Position numbers and translations under genes: made by a program. The notes beneath the pieces were generated by a model, which ran no database searches, was not told the origin of the DNA, and saw only the letters and a program-made list of their open reading frames with translations. Shown piece by piece: positions 44,024 through 55,838 of a stretch of DNA of 64,000 nt (position 1 is the stretch's first letter; each line of letters starts with the position of its first letter). The stretch is taken from positions 1 to 64,000 of the forward strand of contig NZ_VJYI01000001.1 of NCBI RefSeq assembly GCF_008065375.1. Reading direction: 5' to 3'. Source of the stretch: Nonomuraea sp. SYSU D8015. GTDB lineage: Bacteria; Actinomycetota; Actinomycetes; Streptosporangiales; Streptosporangiaceae.

Positions 44024-46117
44024 ATGAGCGCCGAGACCTCCGTTCCCCGTCCCCGGGAGTCGGATGTGGACATCTCAGACTCCGCCCTCTTCCAGGGCTT
44101 GCTGTCGGAGGCCGAGTTCGCCTTCGCGTTCTTCGACGGCGAAGGCCGCGCCCAGCGGGTCAACGACGTGTTCTGCGACGTCGTCGGCGTGCCCGCGGAC
44201 CGCCTGCTCGGCAGGCAGCCCGTCGAGGTGCTCGCCGCCGACCTCAGCCAGATCATCACCCACGCCGTCCAGGCCGTCATCGAGACCGACGCCCCGGTCA
44301 CCGAGGGCCGGGTGCGCGTGCGGTCCGCCGAGGGCGACACCAGGCACTGGTCGCTGTCGTTCTCGCCGGTCCACGACGAGGCGGGCGAGCTGCACGCCAT
44401 CGCGCTGGTCGGGCTCGACGTCACCGAGAGCCGCCAGACCGAGGAGGCGCTGCGCCGCAGCGAGGAGCGCTACCGCTCGCTGGTCGAGGCGCAGTCGCAG
44501 CTGGTCTGGATCACTTCCCCCACCGGCGCCGTCGTCGAGGACGCGCCGCAGTGGCGCGCCATCACCGGTCAGGGCCTGGAGGAATACCTCGCCAACGGCT
44601 GGCTGGAGGTCGTCCACCCCGAGGAGCGCCAGGAGACCGAGGAGGCCTGGCGGGAGGCGCTGCGCGGGCGCACCATGTTCGAGTGGAACTACCGGGTGCG
44701 CACCCGGGCCAGCGGCTACCGCCACTTCGAGGTGCGGGCCGTGCCGATCATCCGCCACGGCCGCGTGGTCGAGTGGGTCGGCGCCAACACCGACGTCACC
44801 CCGCAGCGCGAGGCCGAGGAGATGCGCGGCCGGCTGACCGACCAGCTCGGCGCCGCCGCCCTGCGCACCGCCCGGCTGCAGGGCGCCACCGCCCAGCTCG
44901 CCGAGGCGCTGACGGTCGAGCAGGTGGTGCAGGTCATCATCGACGTGGGCCGCACCGCCCTGGCCGCCGACCGCTCGGCCGTGGCGCTGCTCGACACCGA
45001 CCGCGCGGCGCTCAAGCTGATCAACGGCGAGGGCATCCCCGAGGCGTCCGGCGCCTTCGGCGAGGAGATCCCGCTGTCCAGCTCCAGCGTGATGACCATG
45101 GCCGTCAACAGCCGCAGGCCCATGTTCGCCGAGTCGCCCGACAGCCTCAAGGCGCAGCTGCTCGAGGCCGGCGGCGACGAGGAGGTCCTCAACAACTACC
45201 TCGCCAACAGCGACGAGCGGGCCTGGGTCGGGCTGCCCCTGCTGGCCGCCGGCCGGGCGTTGGGAGCGCTCCGATTCTCCTTCACCCGGCCGCAGAAGAT
45301 CTCCCAGGAGGACGGCGTCTTCCTGGAGGCGCTGGCCGGCCAGTGCGCGCTGGCGGTCGAGCGGGCCACGCTGTTCGAGCGCGAGCACCGCACCGCCGAG
45401 ACGCTCCAGCGCAGCCTGCTGCCCGACCGCCTGCCCGTGGTCAAGGGCCTGGTGCTGGCCCAGCGCTTCCGCTCGGGCAGCCGCCACGTCCAGGTCGGCG
45501 GCGACTGGTACGACGCGTTCGTGCTGCAGGACGGGCGGGTCGCGGCGGTCGTCGGCGACGTCATGGGCAAGGGCGTCAAGGCGGCGGCCGGGATGGGCCG
45601 CATCCGCAACGCCATGCGGGCGCTGGCGCTGACCAACCCACCGCCCGCGGCCGTGCTCACCGGGCTCGACCGCGTCTTCGAGGCCACCGAAGAGGAAGAG
45701 CAGGTCACGACCCTGGCCTACATGGTCGTCGAGCCCGTCACCGGCGAGGGCACCCTGGCCCTGGCCGGTCATCCGCCACCCGTGCTGGTCTCGCCGCAGG
45801 GCACGGCGATCCTGTGCGACGCCGAGCCCGGCACTCCGCTAGGCTGGCCGACCAGCCGCAGGCAGTTCCGCTTCGTGGTGCCGCCCGGCCACACCGCCGT
45901 CCTCTACTCCGACGGGCTCGTGGAGAACAGGAAGCGCGGTTTGGACGCCGGTTTGGCAGAGCTTTGCAGTGTTGTGACCGAAGCGCCGCCTGAGGTGGTA
46001 AGTAGTCCGCACATGTTGCTGGACTTCCTGGTTGACCGGATGCTGTCTGGATATGAACAGGATGATGACGTTACCGCGCTAGCAATTCACGTTCCGCCAG
46101 CCACGAAGAGTGACTGA
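44024..46117 (+). CDS. PAS-PAS-GAF-SpoIIE serine phosphatase
   Basis: A 697-residue regulator. Two PAS sensor domains (about 20-135 and 140-265, the second with [16 protein letters not shown]), a GAF domain (about 290-455, [20 protein letters not shown]), then a PP2C/SpoIIE phosphatase (about 470-690) with [25 protein letters not shown] and VLYSDGLVE as metal-binding motifs. It probably dephosphorylates an anti-anti-sigma protein and so activates a stress sigma factor on receiving light, redox or ligand signals. GGAGG lies 8 bases before ATG 44024, better than the upstream in-frame start. Confidence 0.93.
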   Translation: MSAETSVPRPRESDVDISDSALFQGLLSEAEFAFAFFDGEGRAQRVNDVFCDVVGVPADRLLGRQPVEVLAADLSQIITHAVQAVIETDAPVTEGRVRVRSAEGDTRHWSLSFSPVHDEAGELHAIALVGLDVTESRQTEEALRRSEERYRSLVEAQSQLVWITSPTGAVVEDAPQWRAITGQGLEEYLANGWLEVVHPEERQETEEAWREALRGRTMFEWNYRVRTRASGYRHFEVRAVPIIRHGRVVEWVGANTDVTPQREAEEMRGRLTDQLGAAALRTARLQGATAQLAEALTVEQVVQVIIDVGRTALAADRSAVALLDTDRAALKLINGEGIPEASGAFGEEIPLSSSSVMTMAVNSRRPMFAESPDSLKAQLLEAGGDEEVLNNYLANSDERAWVGLPLLAAGRALGALRFSFTRPQKISQEDGVFLEALAGQCALAVERATLFEREHRTAETLQRSLLPDRLPVVKGLVLAQRFRSGSRHVQVGGDWYDAFVLQDGRVAAVVGDVMGKGVKAAAGMGRIRNAMRALALTNPPPAAVLTGLDRVFEATEEEEQVTTLAYMVVEPVTGEGTLALAGHPPPVLVSPQGTAILCDAEPGTPLGWPTSRRQFRFVVPPGHTAVLYSDGLVENRKRGLDAGLAELCSVVTEAPPEVVSSPHMLLDFLVDRMLSGYEQDDDVTALAIHVPPATKSD

Positions 46118-46359
46118 ATGAAACAGTCATAACGGTTGCTTTCGGGTATCAGTGCCCCGCTTACGTACGCACTACTGTCTCGGTCGGCCTAGGGTGGAGG
46201 TCAACCGCCGGGAGGTGGCCGTATGGAGTGCGGGGTCGTGCCACAATGCTGTGCAGGTCCGTCGCGGTCCGCACGGCCTCACCGATCTCCGAGAGAGGCA
46301 ACAGCCCCCCAGCGGGCATCTGGGTCCATTGTCGCCACGCGTTCGTTCGAGAGGTGTTC

Positions 46360-48018
46360 GTGTCGCCTGCAAGTTCGACTCGCTCGAAGCCACAAGAGCT
46401 GAACGAGCCCGTCATTCAGCGACTGCTCGAGCGTGGGCGCTCGCAGGGTTTCCTCGAGTCTGAGGATGTCCGTCAGGCCTTCGAGGAGGCGGACATCCCC
46501 ATGTCGCACGCCGCCGCGTTCTTGCGGAACCTCAGCAAAGAGGGCGTGACCGTGGTGGTGACCGCCGCGGATTCGGCTGCGCCGAAGAAGTCTCGTGGTC
46601 CAGCAAAGCGCCGCACCGCCGCCCCCGTCAAGACCAAGACGGCGGCGGCCGCCAAAGAGCAGCAGCCGGAGACCGTGACCGCGGTCGTCGGCGCCGCTGA
46701 AGCCGAGCCGGCCGCCAAGAAGGCGGCCCCTGCGAAGAAGGCCGCCCCGGCGGCGAAGAAGGCCGCGGCTCCCGCCGCCGCCAAGAAGGCCGAGCCGAAG
46801 AACGCTGGGCCTGCCGAGACCAAGACCAAGGCGCCCGAGGCCCCGAAGGCCGACGTGGACGACGACGAGGACCTCGAGCTCGACGGAGACGTGGAGCTGG
46901 AGGACCTCGAGGACATCGAGGTCGACGACGACGACATCGTCGCCGAGGACTCCGACGCCGAGGCCGACTCCGACTCCGACGACACCGACGAGGAGGAGCC
47001 CAAGCCCTCCGAGATCGCCGCGGTGGAGAAGACCGAGGACGAGGTCCTCATCCTGTCCGACGACGACGATGACGCCCCGGTCGCGCAGGTCGCCGCCGCC
47101 GGCGCCACCGCCGACCCGGTCAAGGACTATCTCAAGCAGATCGGCAAGGTCCCCCTGCTCAACGCCGAGCAGGAGGTCGAGCTGGCCAAGCGCATCGAGG
47201 CGGGTCTGTTCGCCGAGGAGCAGCTGGGCAGCGCCGAGTCCGAGGGCCTGCCGGTCGACGTCCGGGCCGAGCTGGAGTGGATCGCCGAGGACGGCCGCCG
47301 GGCGAAGAACCACCTGCTGGAGGCCAACCTCCGGCTCGTGGTCTCGCTGGCCAAGCGCTACACCGGCCGCGGCATGCTGTTCCTCGACCTGATCCAGGAA
47401 GGCAACCTGGGCCTCATCAGGGCCGTCGAGAAGTTCGACTACACCAAGGGCTACAAGTTCTCCACCTACGCCACGTGGTGGATCCGGCAGGCGATCACGC
47501 GTGCCATGGCCGACCAGGCGCGGACCATCCGCATCCCGGTCCACATGGTCGAAGTGATCAACAAGCTGGCCCGCGTCCAGCGGCAGATGCTGCAGGACCT
47601 CGGCCGCGAGCCCACGCCGGAAGAGCTGGCCCGCGAGCTGGACATGACGCCCGAGAAGGTCGTCGAGGTCCAGAAGTACGGTCGCGAGCCCATCTCGCTC
47701 CACACGCCGCTGGGCGAGGAGGGCGACAGCGAGTTCGGCGACCTCATCGAGGACTCCGAAGCCATCGTCCCGGCCGACGCCGTCAGCTTCACGCTGCTCC
47801 AGGAGCAGCTGCACTCCGTTCTCGACACGTTGTCGGAGCGGGAGGCGGGCGTCGTGTCGATGCGCTTCGGCCTCACGGACGGCCAGCCCAAGACGCTGGA
47901 CGAGATCGGCAAGGTTTACGGGGTGACCCGTGAGCGCATCCGCCAGATCGAGTCCAAGACCATGTCCAAGCTGCGCCACCCGTCCCGGTCCCAGGTGCTG
48001 CGCGACTACCTGGACTGA
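46360..48018 (+). CDS. hrdB: Principal sigma factor RpoD/HrdB
   Basis: The housekeeping sigma-70, 552 residues. Residues about 5-60 resemble region 1.1. An Ala/Lys/Pro-rich stretch (about 70-165) and a strongly Asp/Glu-rich stretch (about 165-240) follow; then regions 1.2-4.2 start at [12 protein letters not shown] (about 251). Region 2 has [15 protein letters not shown] and region 4.2 has [11 protein letters not shown]. Such Lys/Ala then acidic extensions are typical of actinobacterial HrdB. The GTG at 46360 follows GAGAGG at good spacing; GTG 46354 is an alternative. A strong terminator follows. Confidence 0.95.
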   Translation: MSPASSTRSKPQELNEPVIQRLLERGRSQGFLESEDVRQAFEEADIPMSHAAAFLRNLSKEGVTVVVTAADSAAPKKSRGPAKRRTAAPVKTKTAAAAKEQQPETVTAVVGAAEAEPAAKKAAPAKKAAPAAKKAAAPAAAKKAEPKNAGPAETKTKAPEAPKADVDDDEDLELDGDVELEDLEDIEVDDDDIVAEDSDAEADSDSDDTDEEEPKPSEIAAVEKTEDEVLILSDDDDDAPVAQVAAAGATADPVKDYLKQIGKVPLLNAEQEVELAKRIEAGLFAEEQLGSAESEGLPVDVRAELEWIAEDGRRAKNHLLEANLRLVVSLAKRYTGRGMLFLDLIQEGNLGLIRAVEKFDYTKGYKFSTYATWWIRQAITRAMADQARTIRIPVHMVEVINKLARVQRQMLQDLGREPTPEELARELDMTPEKVVEVQKYGREPISLHTPLGEEGDSEFGDLIEDSEAIVPADAVSFTLLQEQLHSVLDTLSEREAGVVSMRFGLTDGQPKTLDEIGKVYGVTRERIRQIESKTMSKLRHPSRSQVLRDYLD

Positions 48019-48031
48019 GATTCGGCTCACC

Positions 48032-48073
48032 GGAAGGGCCCCGACCTGAGGAGACTCGGGCCGGGGCCCTTCC
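48032..48073 (+). terminator. Terminator downstream of hrdB
   Basis: GGAAGGGCCCCG (48032-48043) pairs perfectly with CGGGGCCCTTCC (48062-48073) over an 18-base loop, 13 bases after the hrdB stop, followed by TGCTGCT. Confidence 0.75.
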
Positions 48074-48122
48074 TGCTGCTCGGGCAGTGGCCGACCTCGT
48101 CCCGTCGGCGTAGAACGGCGGT

Positions 48123-48383
48123 ATGACACGCGCCGAGATGCCGCCGACCACGATCATCGACAAACAGACGATCAAGCTCCTGGGCGGACGATCCGTGGAG
48201 ATCGTCGCCTACTCCAACGGCGAGTTCGCCATCCGCGTGGACGACGCGCCGTTCGTGATCGCGGAGTTCCGCGGCGGGGAGCAGGGCGGAGACGCGGCCG
48301 TCAGGTTGAGCCCCGGCAGACAAGGCAGCACCGTGCACGGGAACTGGCATCGCGACCGGCAGGTGAAGCTCAACGGGACCTGA
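48123..48383 (+). CDS. Small conserved-looking hypothetical protein
   Basis: An 86-residue protein of unknown family. It has alternating beta-strand pattern (TIKLLGGRSVEIVAYSNGEFAIRVDDAPFVIAEF), suggesting a small beta-barrel, and a Gly/Arg-rich end. The in-frame ATG six codons into the frame (MPPTTIIDKQ) could be the true start. It lies between the hrdB terminator and yaaA. Confidence 0.5.
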   Translation: MTRAEMPPTTIIDKQTIKLLGGRSVEIVAYSNGEFAIRVDDAPFVIAEFRGGEQGGDAAVRLSPGRQGSTVHGNWHRDRQVKLNGT

Positions 48384-48405
48384 CGGCGTCGAGAGCGTCG
48401 CCGGG

Positions 48406-49149
48406 TCAGGTGAGACGCACGTCCAGGGTCCACTGGCGGGCGGGGCGGGGCGGCGGGGTGAGATCGACCGCGTAGCCCAGCTCGGTGAGGAGCTTGGCCA
48501 GGTCCTCAGGGGTCGACGGGGTGGTGTCGTGACGCAGGAGCGCGCGGGCGATCTCGCCGCGGGTGGCCTTGGCCATGTGGCTGACGACCTTGCCGTCCCT
48601 GAACACGCGTACCGTCACCGAACGGGCGCCCGGCTGCCAGGCGCCCGCGTACGTGGCCGAGCGCAGATCCACCACGAGTCCCGGCACCGCGTCCAGAGCC
48701 TTGGAGACCTGGGGACGCCAGAACGCGGCCAGGCCGCCCAGGGGCGGGAGGCTGACGCCCATGGACAGGCGGTACGGCGGGATGCGGTCGGTGATCCGCA
48801 CCACGCCCCACAGACCCGAGAAGATCAGGATCGACTCCTCGGCACGCCTTCGCGCCTCGCCGTCCAGGGTGGCCAGGTCGAGATTGTCGTAGAGGACGCC
48901 GGTGTAGAGCTCGGCGGCGGGAAGCGTGGGGGCGGTCTTCAGCGCCGTGTTCCTGGCCAGCTCACCTGCCAGCCCGGGGCTCAGACCGAGCACGTCGAGG
49001 GCGTCGCGGCGCTTGGAGGCCCGGATGAGCGCGTTCAGCACCCGTGTGCGGGGCTTGTCGAGCGCGGGGAAGGACAGGGCTCCGACGGGCGGGCCGCTGC
49101 CTTCCCGCGCCTTGCCCTCCGACGGCGGCAAGAGAATCAGCACAGCCAC
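48406..49149 (-). CDS. yaaA: Peroxide stress protein YaaA
   Basis: A 247-residue UPF0246/YaaA protein, which in E. coli lowers intracellular free iron under peroxide stress. LLPPSEGKA (6-14), ELYTGVLYDNLDL, FSGLWGVVRITDRIPPYRLSM and WQPGARSVTVRVFRDGKVVSHMAK are the conserved blocks. Start ATG 49149, 75 bases divergent from the acetyltransferase gene. Confidence 0.9.
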   Translation of the reverse strand: MAVLILLPPSEGKAREGSGPPVGALSFPALDKPRTRVLNALIRASKRRDALDVLGLSPGLAGELARNTALKTAPTLPAAELYTGVLYDNLDLATLDGEARRRAEESILIFSGLWGVVRITDRIPPYRLSMGVSLPPLGGLAAFWRPQVSKALDAVPGLVVDLRSATYAGAWQPGARSVTVRVFRDGKVVSHMAKATRGEIARALLRHDTTPSTPEDLAKLLTELGYAVDLTPPPRPARQWTLDVRLT

Positions 49150-49224
49150 CTACCCTATGGGTGACCTGGGAATGCTTTCCTCCCGGGCACGGTCGCAGGA
49201 CGGCCCGTCGGCTAGGCTGCGCGG

Positions 49225-49929
49225 ATGGATTTCGACCTTCTCGTCCACGAGGCGTGGCCCGCCTACGAGCAGCGCGTTCACGACGGATGGGTGCTGCGGT
49301 ACGCGGGAGGCGTGACCAAGCGAGCCAACTCGGTGCTGCCCTTGGGCCGCCCGGCCGATCTCGACGGGTCCATCGGGGCGGCCGAGAGGTTCTACCGGGA
49401 GCGCGGGCAGCGGTGCGTCTTCTCGCTGGGGCCCGGCGCCGCGCCCGAGCTCGATGAGGAGCTGGAGAAGCGGGGGTACGAGCTGGTCGACCCGACGGTC
49501 ATCATGGCCGGCGGCGGCGCGCCCGGCTCGGAGCCTGCCGGCTCCCCGGTCAGGATCGAGGACCGGCCGTGGAAGGGCTGGCTGGAGACCTGGTGGGCCG
49601 TGGACGGCCGGTACGGAAGCGGCCTGGCCGACGCCGAGCGCATCTGCACCGGAGTGCCCGCCTGGTACGGCGCGTACGAGGAGGACGGCGTGGCGCTCGC
49701 CGTGGGACGGGCCGTTCCGCAGGGCGACACGCTCGGGATCTACTGCATGGCGACGCTGCCGGAGGCGCGCCGCCGGGGGCTGGCCCGCACGGTCCTTCGG
49801 GGGCTGGTGCGGCACGCGGGCACGAACTCGGCCTACCTGGTCACCACCGCCCCCAACCGGGCCGCCCAGGCGCTGTATCGCGGCGAGGGTTTCGAGATCG
49901 CGGGCCGCTACCACTACCGCGTCCGCTGA
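49225..49929 (+). CDS. GNAT-family N-acetyltransferase
   Basis: A 234-residue acyltransferase. GIYCMATLPEARRRGLARTVLRGLVRHA (about 172-199) contains the acetyl-CoA-binding R/Q-x-x-G-x-G/A motif (RRRGLA), and LYRGEGFEIAGRYHY closes the fold. The N-terminal 110 residues form an additional half typical of some two-domain GNATs (DGWVLRYAGGVTKRANSVLP). Substrate unknown. Confidence 0.85.
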   Translation: MDFDLLVHEAWPAYEQRVHDGWVLRYAGGVTKRANSVLPLGRPADLDGSIGAAERFYRERGQRCVFSLGPGAAPELDEELEKRGYELVDPTVIMAGGGAPGSEPAGSPVRIEDRPWKGWLETWWAVDGRYGSGLADAERICTGVPAWYGAYEEDGVALAVGRAVPQGDTLGIYCMATLPEARRRGLARTVLRGLVRHAGTNSAYLVTTAPNRAAQALYRGEGFEIAGRYHYRVR

Positions 49930-50233
49930 CCGCCGTCGACGCCGTCTGCGATCGGCCAGGTCCGTGCAGGACCACGGCCGCCGAAGGCCGGCGTCGGCGG
50001 CGCGGTCGTGGAACGGCACGCACCACACGTGATACGGCGCATCTGGCGCGGAGGCGGACCGGCAGGCCAGAGACGGTCTCGGCCGTTGGAGCGTCTGGAG
50101 AGGCCGGGACGCGCGTGAAAGGGTGGGGCTACCACTGGCGTAACCGGCGCGAGTGGGCGGAGCTACGACTCGCGTAACGGGCGCGAGCGGGCCGCGATCC
50201 GTGCAATGGGTGCGAGCGGGCTACGACCCGCGG

Positions 50234-50304
50234 GTGGGACGAAGCGGCATCCAGCCCGTGGGAAGGCGTGTGGGACGAAGCGGCATCCAGCCCGTGGGAA
50301 GGCG
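50234..50304. repeat. Perfect 35-bp direct repeat, two copies, period 36
   Basis: GTGGGACGAAGCGGCATCC followed by AGCCCGTGGGAAGGCG occurs at 50234-50268 and 50270-50304, separated by one T. The 36-bp period equals 12 codons, so the minus-strand frame encodes a doubled AFPRAGCRFVP. Confidence 0.8.
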
Positions 50305-50327
50305 GGTGGGGCGTTGCCGGTTGGAAG

Positions 50328-50367
50328 CATGACGGCGACCCCGGGCACGCCCGAGGTCGCCGTCATG
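50328..50367 (-). terminator. Long two-tier hairpin, likely terminator of the DUF7455 gene
   Basis: CATGACGGCGACC (50328-50340) pairs perfectly with GGTCGCCGTCATG (50355-50367), and inside it CGGGC pairs with GCCCG around AC. It sits 40 bases beyond the DUF7455 stop on the minus strand. Confidence 0.6.
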
Positions 50368-50407
50368 ACAAGCGATATGTGGTTATCTCATCACGACCAG
50401 CGCTGGG

Positions 50408-50638
50408 TCAGCGCTCGTCGTTGGGGGCAATCGAAGGGGTCTTGCTGAGTCGAGCCGACTCGTCCAGGATGTCGGCGCCCTTTTCGCGCAGCGCCGCGAT
50501 GTGCTGACGCCCGTGGTGGGCGCAGAACAGCAGCTCCCCGCCTACAGGCAGGGTCGCGCGAATGTAGGCCTGGGCGCCGCAGCGGTCGCAGCGGTCGAGG
50601 GCCGTCAGCGGCTTAACGGGGGCGAGAGCTCCAGTCAC
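50408..50638 (-). CDS. DUF7455 zinc-binding protein
   Basis: A 76-residue protein common in actinobacteria. LTALDRCDRCGAQAY provides one Cys pair (CDRC) and LLFCAHHGRQH the other ligands, so a zinc site is likely. Role unknown; members usually lie near topoisomerase IV genes, as here with the divergent parE. Starts at a GTG. Confidence 0.8.
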   Translation of the reverse strand: MTGALAPVKPLTALDRCDRCGAQAYIRATLPVGGELLFCAHHGRQHIAALREKGADILDESARLSKTPSIAPNDER

Positions 50639-50886
50639 GTATCGCCTTTCGGGTCACCCCCGCCGAAGCGAGGATCTGGCGTCAGTCACTTGGAACAACA
50701 TCTAACCGGACGTGGGCCTTCCCAACCTCCCCGTCTCTACGCCCAGAGCGGAATGTGTCCCAAAGTAATGACGATCAGCCGGTTGGTAACGGCAAACGTG
50801 TCGCCGTGGCAAGCTTGTACGCGTGCGTATGGGAAGAACGGTAAGCTACGCACACGTGTTCGATGCCTAGGACCAGGGGAGCTGGA

Positions 50887-52953
<2,067 letters not shown>

Positions 52954-52967
52954 GGGCCGCGTACGGC

Positions 52968-53007
52968 ACGGCCCTTGCCCGAGGGTCACCCGTGGGGCAA
53001 GGGCCGT
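52968..53007. terminator. Terminator between parE and carbonic anhydrase
   Basis: ACGGCCCTTGCCC (52968-52980) pairs perfectly with GGGCAAGGGCCGT (52995-53007) around a 14-base loop. It lies 14 bases after the parE stop and 52 bases beyond the stop of the convergent anhydrase gene, so it could serve both. Confidence 0.75.
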
Positions 53008-53059
53008 TCAGAGGCGCGTGGGGGCCGTCTGGAGGGGATTCTGAGCCCCGGGAGGCGGC

Positions 53060-53554
53060 TCAGTAGTCGGAAGGCTTCAGCAGGCCCGTGCGGACGTCGT
53101 AGATGGCACCGGCCACCGGCATGTCCGCGGGCAGGAACGGGCTGGTCCTGATGCGGGTCAGGTCGTGGCGCAGCGCCTCGCTCTGGTCGCGGACAGTGTG
53201 GAACTCCAGGCTGCGGGTGTCCACCCCGCGCGCGCTGGTGAGAGCGTGCACATCCGGGTCCGTCACCTTGGCCATGCCGCAGTCCGTGTGCGGCATGACG
53301 AGCACCCGCTCGACGCCGAGCACGTAGACGGCCAGCACCAGAGTGCGCAGCACGTCGTCGGTCACGCGGGCCCCGGCGTTGCGGAGGATCTTGGCGTCGC
53401 CCGGCTTCAGGCCGAGCAGGCCCAGCGGATCGATGCGGGAGTCCATACAGGTCACCACGGCCAGCCCGCGGGCTGCTCGGCCCGTGAGTTCAGAGCCACC
53501 AAAATTCTGTGCGAACTTCGCGTTAGCGGCATAAAGGTCGTCGAACGCATCCAT
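53060..53554 (-). CDS. Beta-class carbonic anhydrase
   Basis: Interconverts CO2 and bicarbonate. The 164 residues contain VTCMDSRIDP (Cys36, Asp38, Arg40) and MPHTDCGMA (His89, Cys92), the zinc ligands and the Asp-Arg dyad of beta-anhydrases. FDDLYAANAKFAQNF is the usual N-terminal helix, so ATG 53554 is chosen; about 60 additional codons are open upstream without homology. Confidence 0.9.
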   Translation of the reverse strand: MDAFDDLYAANAKFAQNFGGSELTGRAARGLAVVTCMDSRIDPLGLLGLKPGDAKILRNAGARVTDDVLRTLVLAVYVLGVERVLVMPHTDCGMAKVTDPDVHALTSARGVDTRSLEFHTVRDQSEALRHDLTRIRTSPFLPADMPVAGAIYDVRTGLLKPSDY

Positions 53555-53784
53555 GCCAAAGATGATGGCGCATGCCTCTGAGCTGGTCGCTTCCGGGGTG
53601 GCCACCACGGCGACGGCCTTTATCGGATATTGAGCAATTGTGGCCGACGTGATTTTCACGAAACGTTTCTGACACTCAAGAGTATGGCGACCGGAGACGC
53701 TGGACTTCGCAAACACACCGCGACACCATGTCACCTTGCGTGATGATGTCGTAGCCGTTCGTATGTGATCGAAGAAGGTTAGTC

Positions 53785-54108
53785 GTGAGTAGGTCCGAAT
53801 CGCTCGCCGCGTATCTCCGAGCCCAGGCCCGGCGCCGCCTCGACCGCGTGGAGTCCAACGACGACGGCCGCAACGCCCGGTGCGCGCTGGCCCTCCTCGA
53901 CACCGCCGCCTACGCGGCCAGCCTGCCCGACGACGACCCGCTCATTCTGAGGCTGGATCAGGCGGGCTGTTTCGGGCCCCTGGGGTGTGAGGAGTTCGAT
54001 CCTGGAGAGGCGGGCACCCGGCTCATCCGGCACTGGCAGGGCGGCGAGCCGCACGAGCTCCTGCTCGCCCTCCCGTCGGCGATCGCCGCCTCCACCGCGA
54101 ACTCGTAG
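53785..54108 (+). CDS. Hypothetical protein, 107 residues
   Basis: An unrecognised protein with a GTG start following GAAGAAGGTTAGTC. The N-terminal half is helical and basic (SLAAYLRAQARRRLDRV), the rest carries ALLDTAAYAASLPDDDPLILRLDQAGCFGP. No membrane segment. It lies 230 bases divergent from the anhydrase gene. Confidence 0.5.
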   Translation: MSRSESLAAYLRAQARRRLDRVESNDDGRNARCALALLDTAAYAASLPDDDPLILRLDQAGCFGPLGCEEFDPGEAGTRLIRHWQGGEPHELLLALPSAIAASTANS

Positions 54109-54363
54109 CGCCTTCCGGCTCATCGAGGTGTGCCGGGCGTCCGGCAGGCCCGGGCCGGCCGCGATGTGCGACCGCGGGCTCTTCGAACGCCTGCCGTGCG
54201 GCCGTTGCCGGGTAGCGGGCGCGTTCGAACGGTCTCGACCACTCGGAAGGGTGACACGTCCCGCGCTCGAACTTCGCATCAGGCCCGCGTCGAGCCGGAG
54301 CATCGTGCGGAGGCTGGAACGCGGCCTCGGCCGGGGACGGGCAGGCGGCGCGCGAGGCGGAGC

Positions 54364-55167
54364 TCACGTCTTGCGGCCGACGCCCACGTACCACCACTCG
54401 CTGCCCGCTAGCTCGGTCTCCCACGGCTCGTCGGGACGCCATTCCGCCACATGCGTCACGCCGGGCTCGAGCACGTCGAAGCCGTCGAACATGCGCGTGA
54501 CCGCCTCACGGCTGCGGTGGACCAGCGGCGCGTCCGCCTTCTCGTACACTTCCCGCGCGGCCACCCCGATCTCCGGGTGCGCGTCGTCGGTGAGGTGGGA
54601 GATGACGAGGGCGCTCTCCGGCGCCATGCGCTCGCGGAACGCGGCCACCACGCCCCACGGGTCGTCGGCGTCTGTCAGGCAGTGCAGCACGCCGAGGAAC
54701 ACCACGCCGACCGGCTCGCTGAAGTCGATCAGCCGCTTGGTCTCGGTGGCGTCGAGGATCGACGCCGGCTCACGCACGTCGGCCTGCACGACCATGATGG
54801 CGTCGTCGGTGCCGGCCAGCAGGGCGCGGGCGTGGACGATCACGACGGGGTCGTAGTCCACGTAGACGACGCGGGCGTCCGGGTGGATCCGGCGGGCGAC
54901 CTCGTGGACGTTGTTCTGGTTGGGCAGGCCGGTGCCGACATCGACGAACTGGCGGATGCCCTGCCGGGCGACGTGCCGGACGGCCCGGCCCAGGAAACGG
55001 CGGTTGGCCAGGCAGATCTCCCTGCTCGGCCCGAGCGCCATGATCTTCTCTGCCGCCTCACGGTCCGCCGCGAAGTTGTCCTTCCCGCCGAGGTAGTAGT
55101 CGTACATGCGCGCCGCGTTGGGAATATGGGGATTGATCCCTCGGGGGACGCGCGAGAGGTTGTTCAT
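54364..55167 (-). CDS. SAM-dependent methyltransferase, DUF574 family
   Basis: A 267-residue S-adenosyl-methyltransferase of the PF04672 group, very common in actinomycetes. PNAARMYDYYLGGKDNFAADREAAEKI (16-42) is the family's first signature; QFVDVGTGLPNQNNVHEVA binds SAM, ARVVYVDYDPVVIVHARALL follows, and VGVVFLGVLHCL is the later core strand. The substrate is unknown. Start ATG 55167. Confidence 0.9.
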   Translation of the reverse strand: MNNLSRVPRGINPHIPNAARMYDYYLGGKDNFAADREAAEKIMALGPSREICLANRRFLGRAVRHVARQGIRQFVDVGTGLPNQNNVHEVARRIHPDARVVYVDYDPVVIVHARALLAGTDDAIMVVQADVREPASILDATETKRLIDFSEPVGVVFLGVLHCLTDADDPWGVVAAFRERMAPESALVISHLTDDAHPEIGVAAREVYEKADAPLVHRSREAVTRMFDGFDVLEPGVTHVAEWRPDEPWETELAGSEWWYVGVGRKT

Positions 55168-55239
55168 CTCGGCCCTTCGGATATGGCACCGCGTAACTGC
55201 TCGAACACGATGCTATCGCCCCACTACGGACGTAGGAGA

Positions 55240-55838
55240 TCTTTTCCCATGTCTGAGGGCGTAGTCCAGGCTCACGGCCGCCAGGATGAGCGTCCCCTCG
55301 ACGATCGGCCGGTACGTCGTGTCCCACCCGAGCGGGTTGAAGCCGTTGCCGATGAGCGTCAAGATCAGCACCCCGACCATGCCGCGCAGACCGCGCCCTG
55401 CCCGCCCAGGATGCTCGTCCCGCCGATCACGGCCGCCGCGATGGCGGTCACCTCCAGCAGCGTGCCCATGTCCGACTGGGCCGAGCCGCCCCGCGTGCCG
55501 GCACCAGCCCGGCCGGCGCGGCGCAGATCCCGCTGATGGCGAACACGCCGACGCGCACCGAAGGCACCCCGATCCCCGGCAGCCAGGAGGCCGTGGGATC
55601 GCCGCCGACGGCGTACACGTGCCGCCCGAACGTCGTGCGCGCCAGCACCACCGACGTCACCACGGCCACGGCGACCACCAGCAGGGACGACCCGGTGACG
55701 CCGCCGAGCACGGTCGGCCGGCTCAGCGACTGGAAGCTCTCCAGCCGCGCCGGCCCGGGCAGACGATGGCGCCGCCGGTGATCACCAGGGCCAGGCCGCG
55801 GTGCACGATGCTGAGCGCCAGCGTGGCGATGAACGTCG
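55240..55838 (-). pseudogene. Decayed sugar ABC transporter permease (RbsC type)
   Basis: Conserved phrases of RbsC-like permeases occur on the minus strand in shifting frames: TFIATLALSIVHRGLALVITGG (about 55770-55836), TTFGRHVYAVGGDP, then IGGTSILGGQG, then GVLILTLIGNGFNPLGW and EGTLILAAVSLDYALRHG (to about 55240). At least one frameshift (near 55385) separates the last parts. The N-terminus is missing. Not functional. Confidence 0.7.

Larger units (their letters stand above)
49930..50407. other. Gene-free region with tandem repeats and a long hairpin
   Basis: No credible gene, though a minus-strand frame of 67 codons runs through the repeats. It holds a perfect 35-bp tandem repeat (50234-50304), preceded by three degenerate GCGTAACGGGCGCGAGCGGG-like units (about 50138-50230), and the hairpin at 50328-50367. 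Confidence 0.5.

Noticed and set aside
46279..48129. 616-codon minus-strand frame opposite hrdB
   Set aside because: Antisense shadow; its Gly/Val/Leu repeats arise from the acidic and Lys/Ala codons of HrdB.
50138..50304. Possible CRISPR array
   Set aside because: Repeats are adjacent with a one-base gap and no unique spacers; no cas genes in the window.
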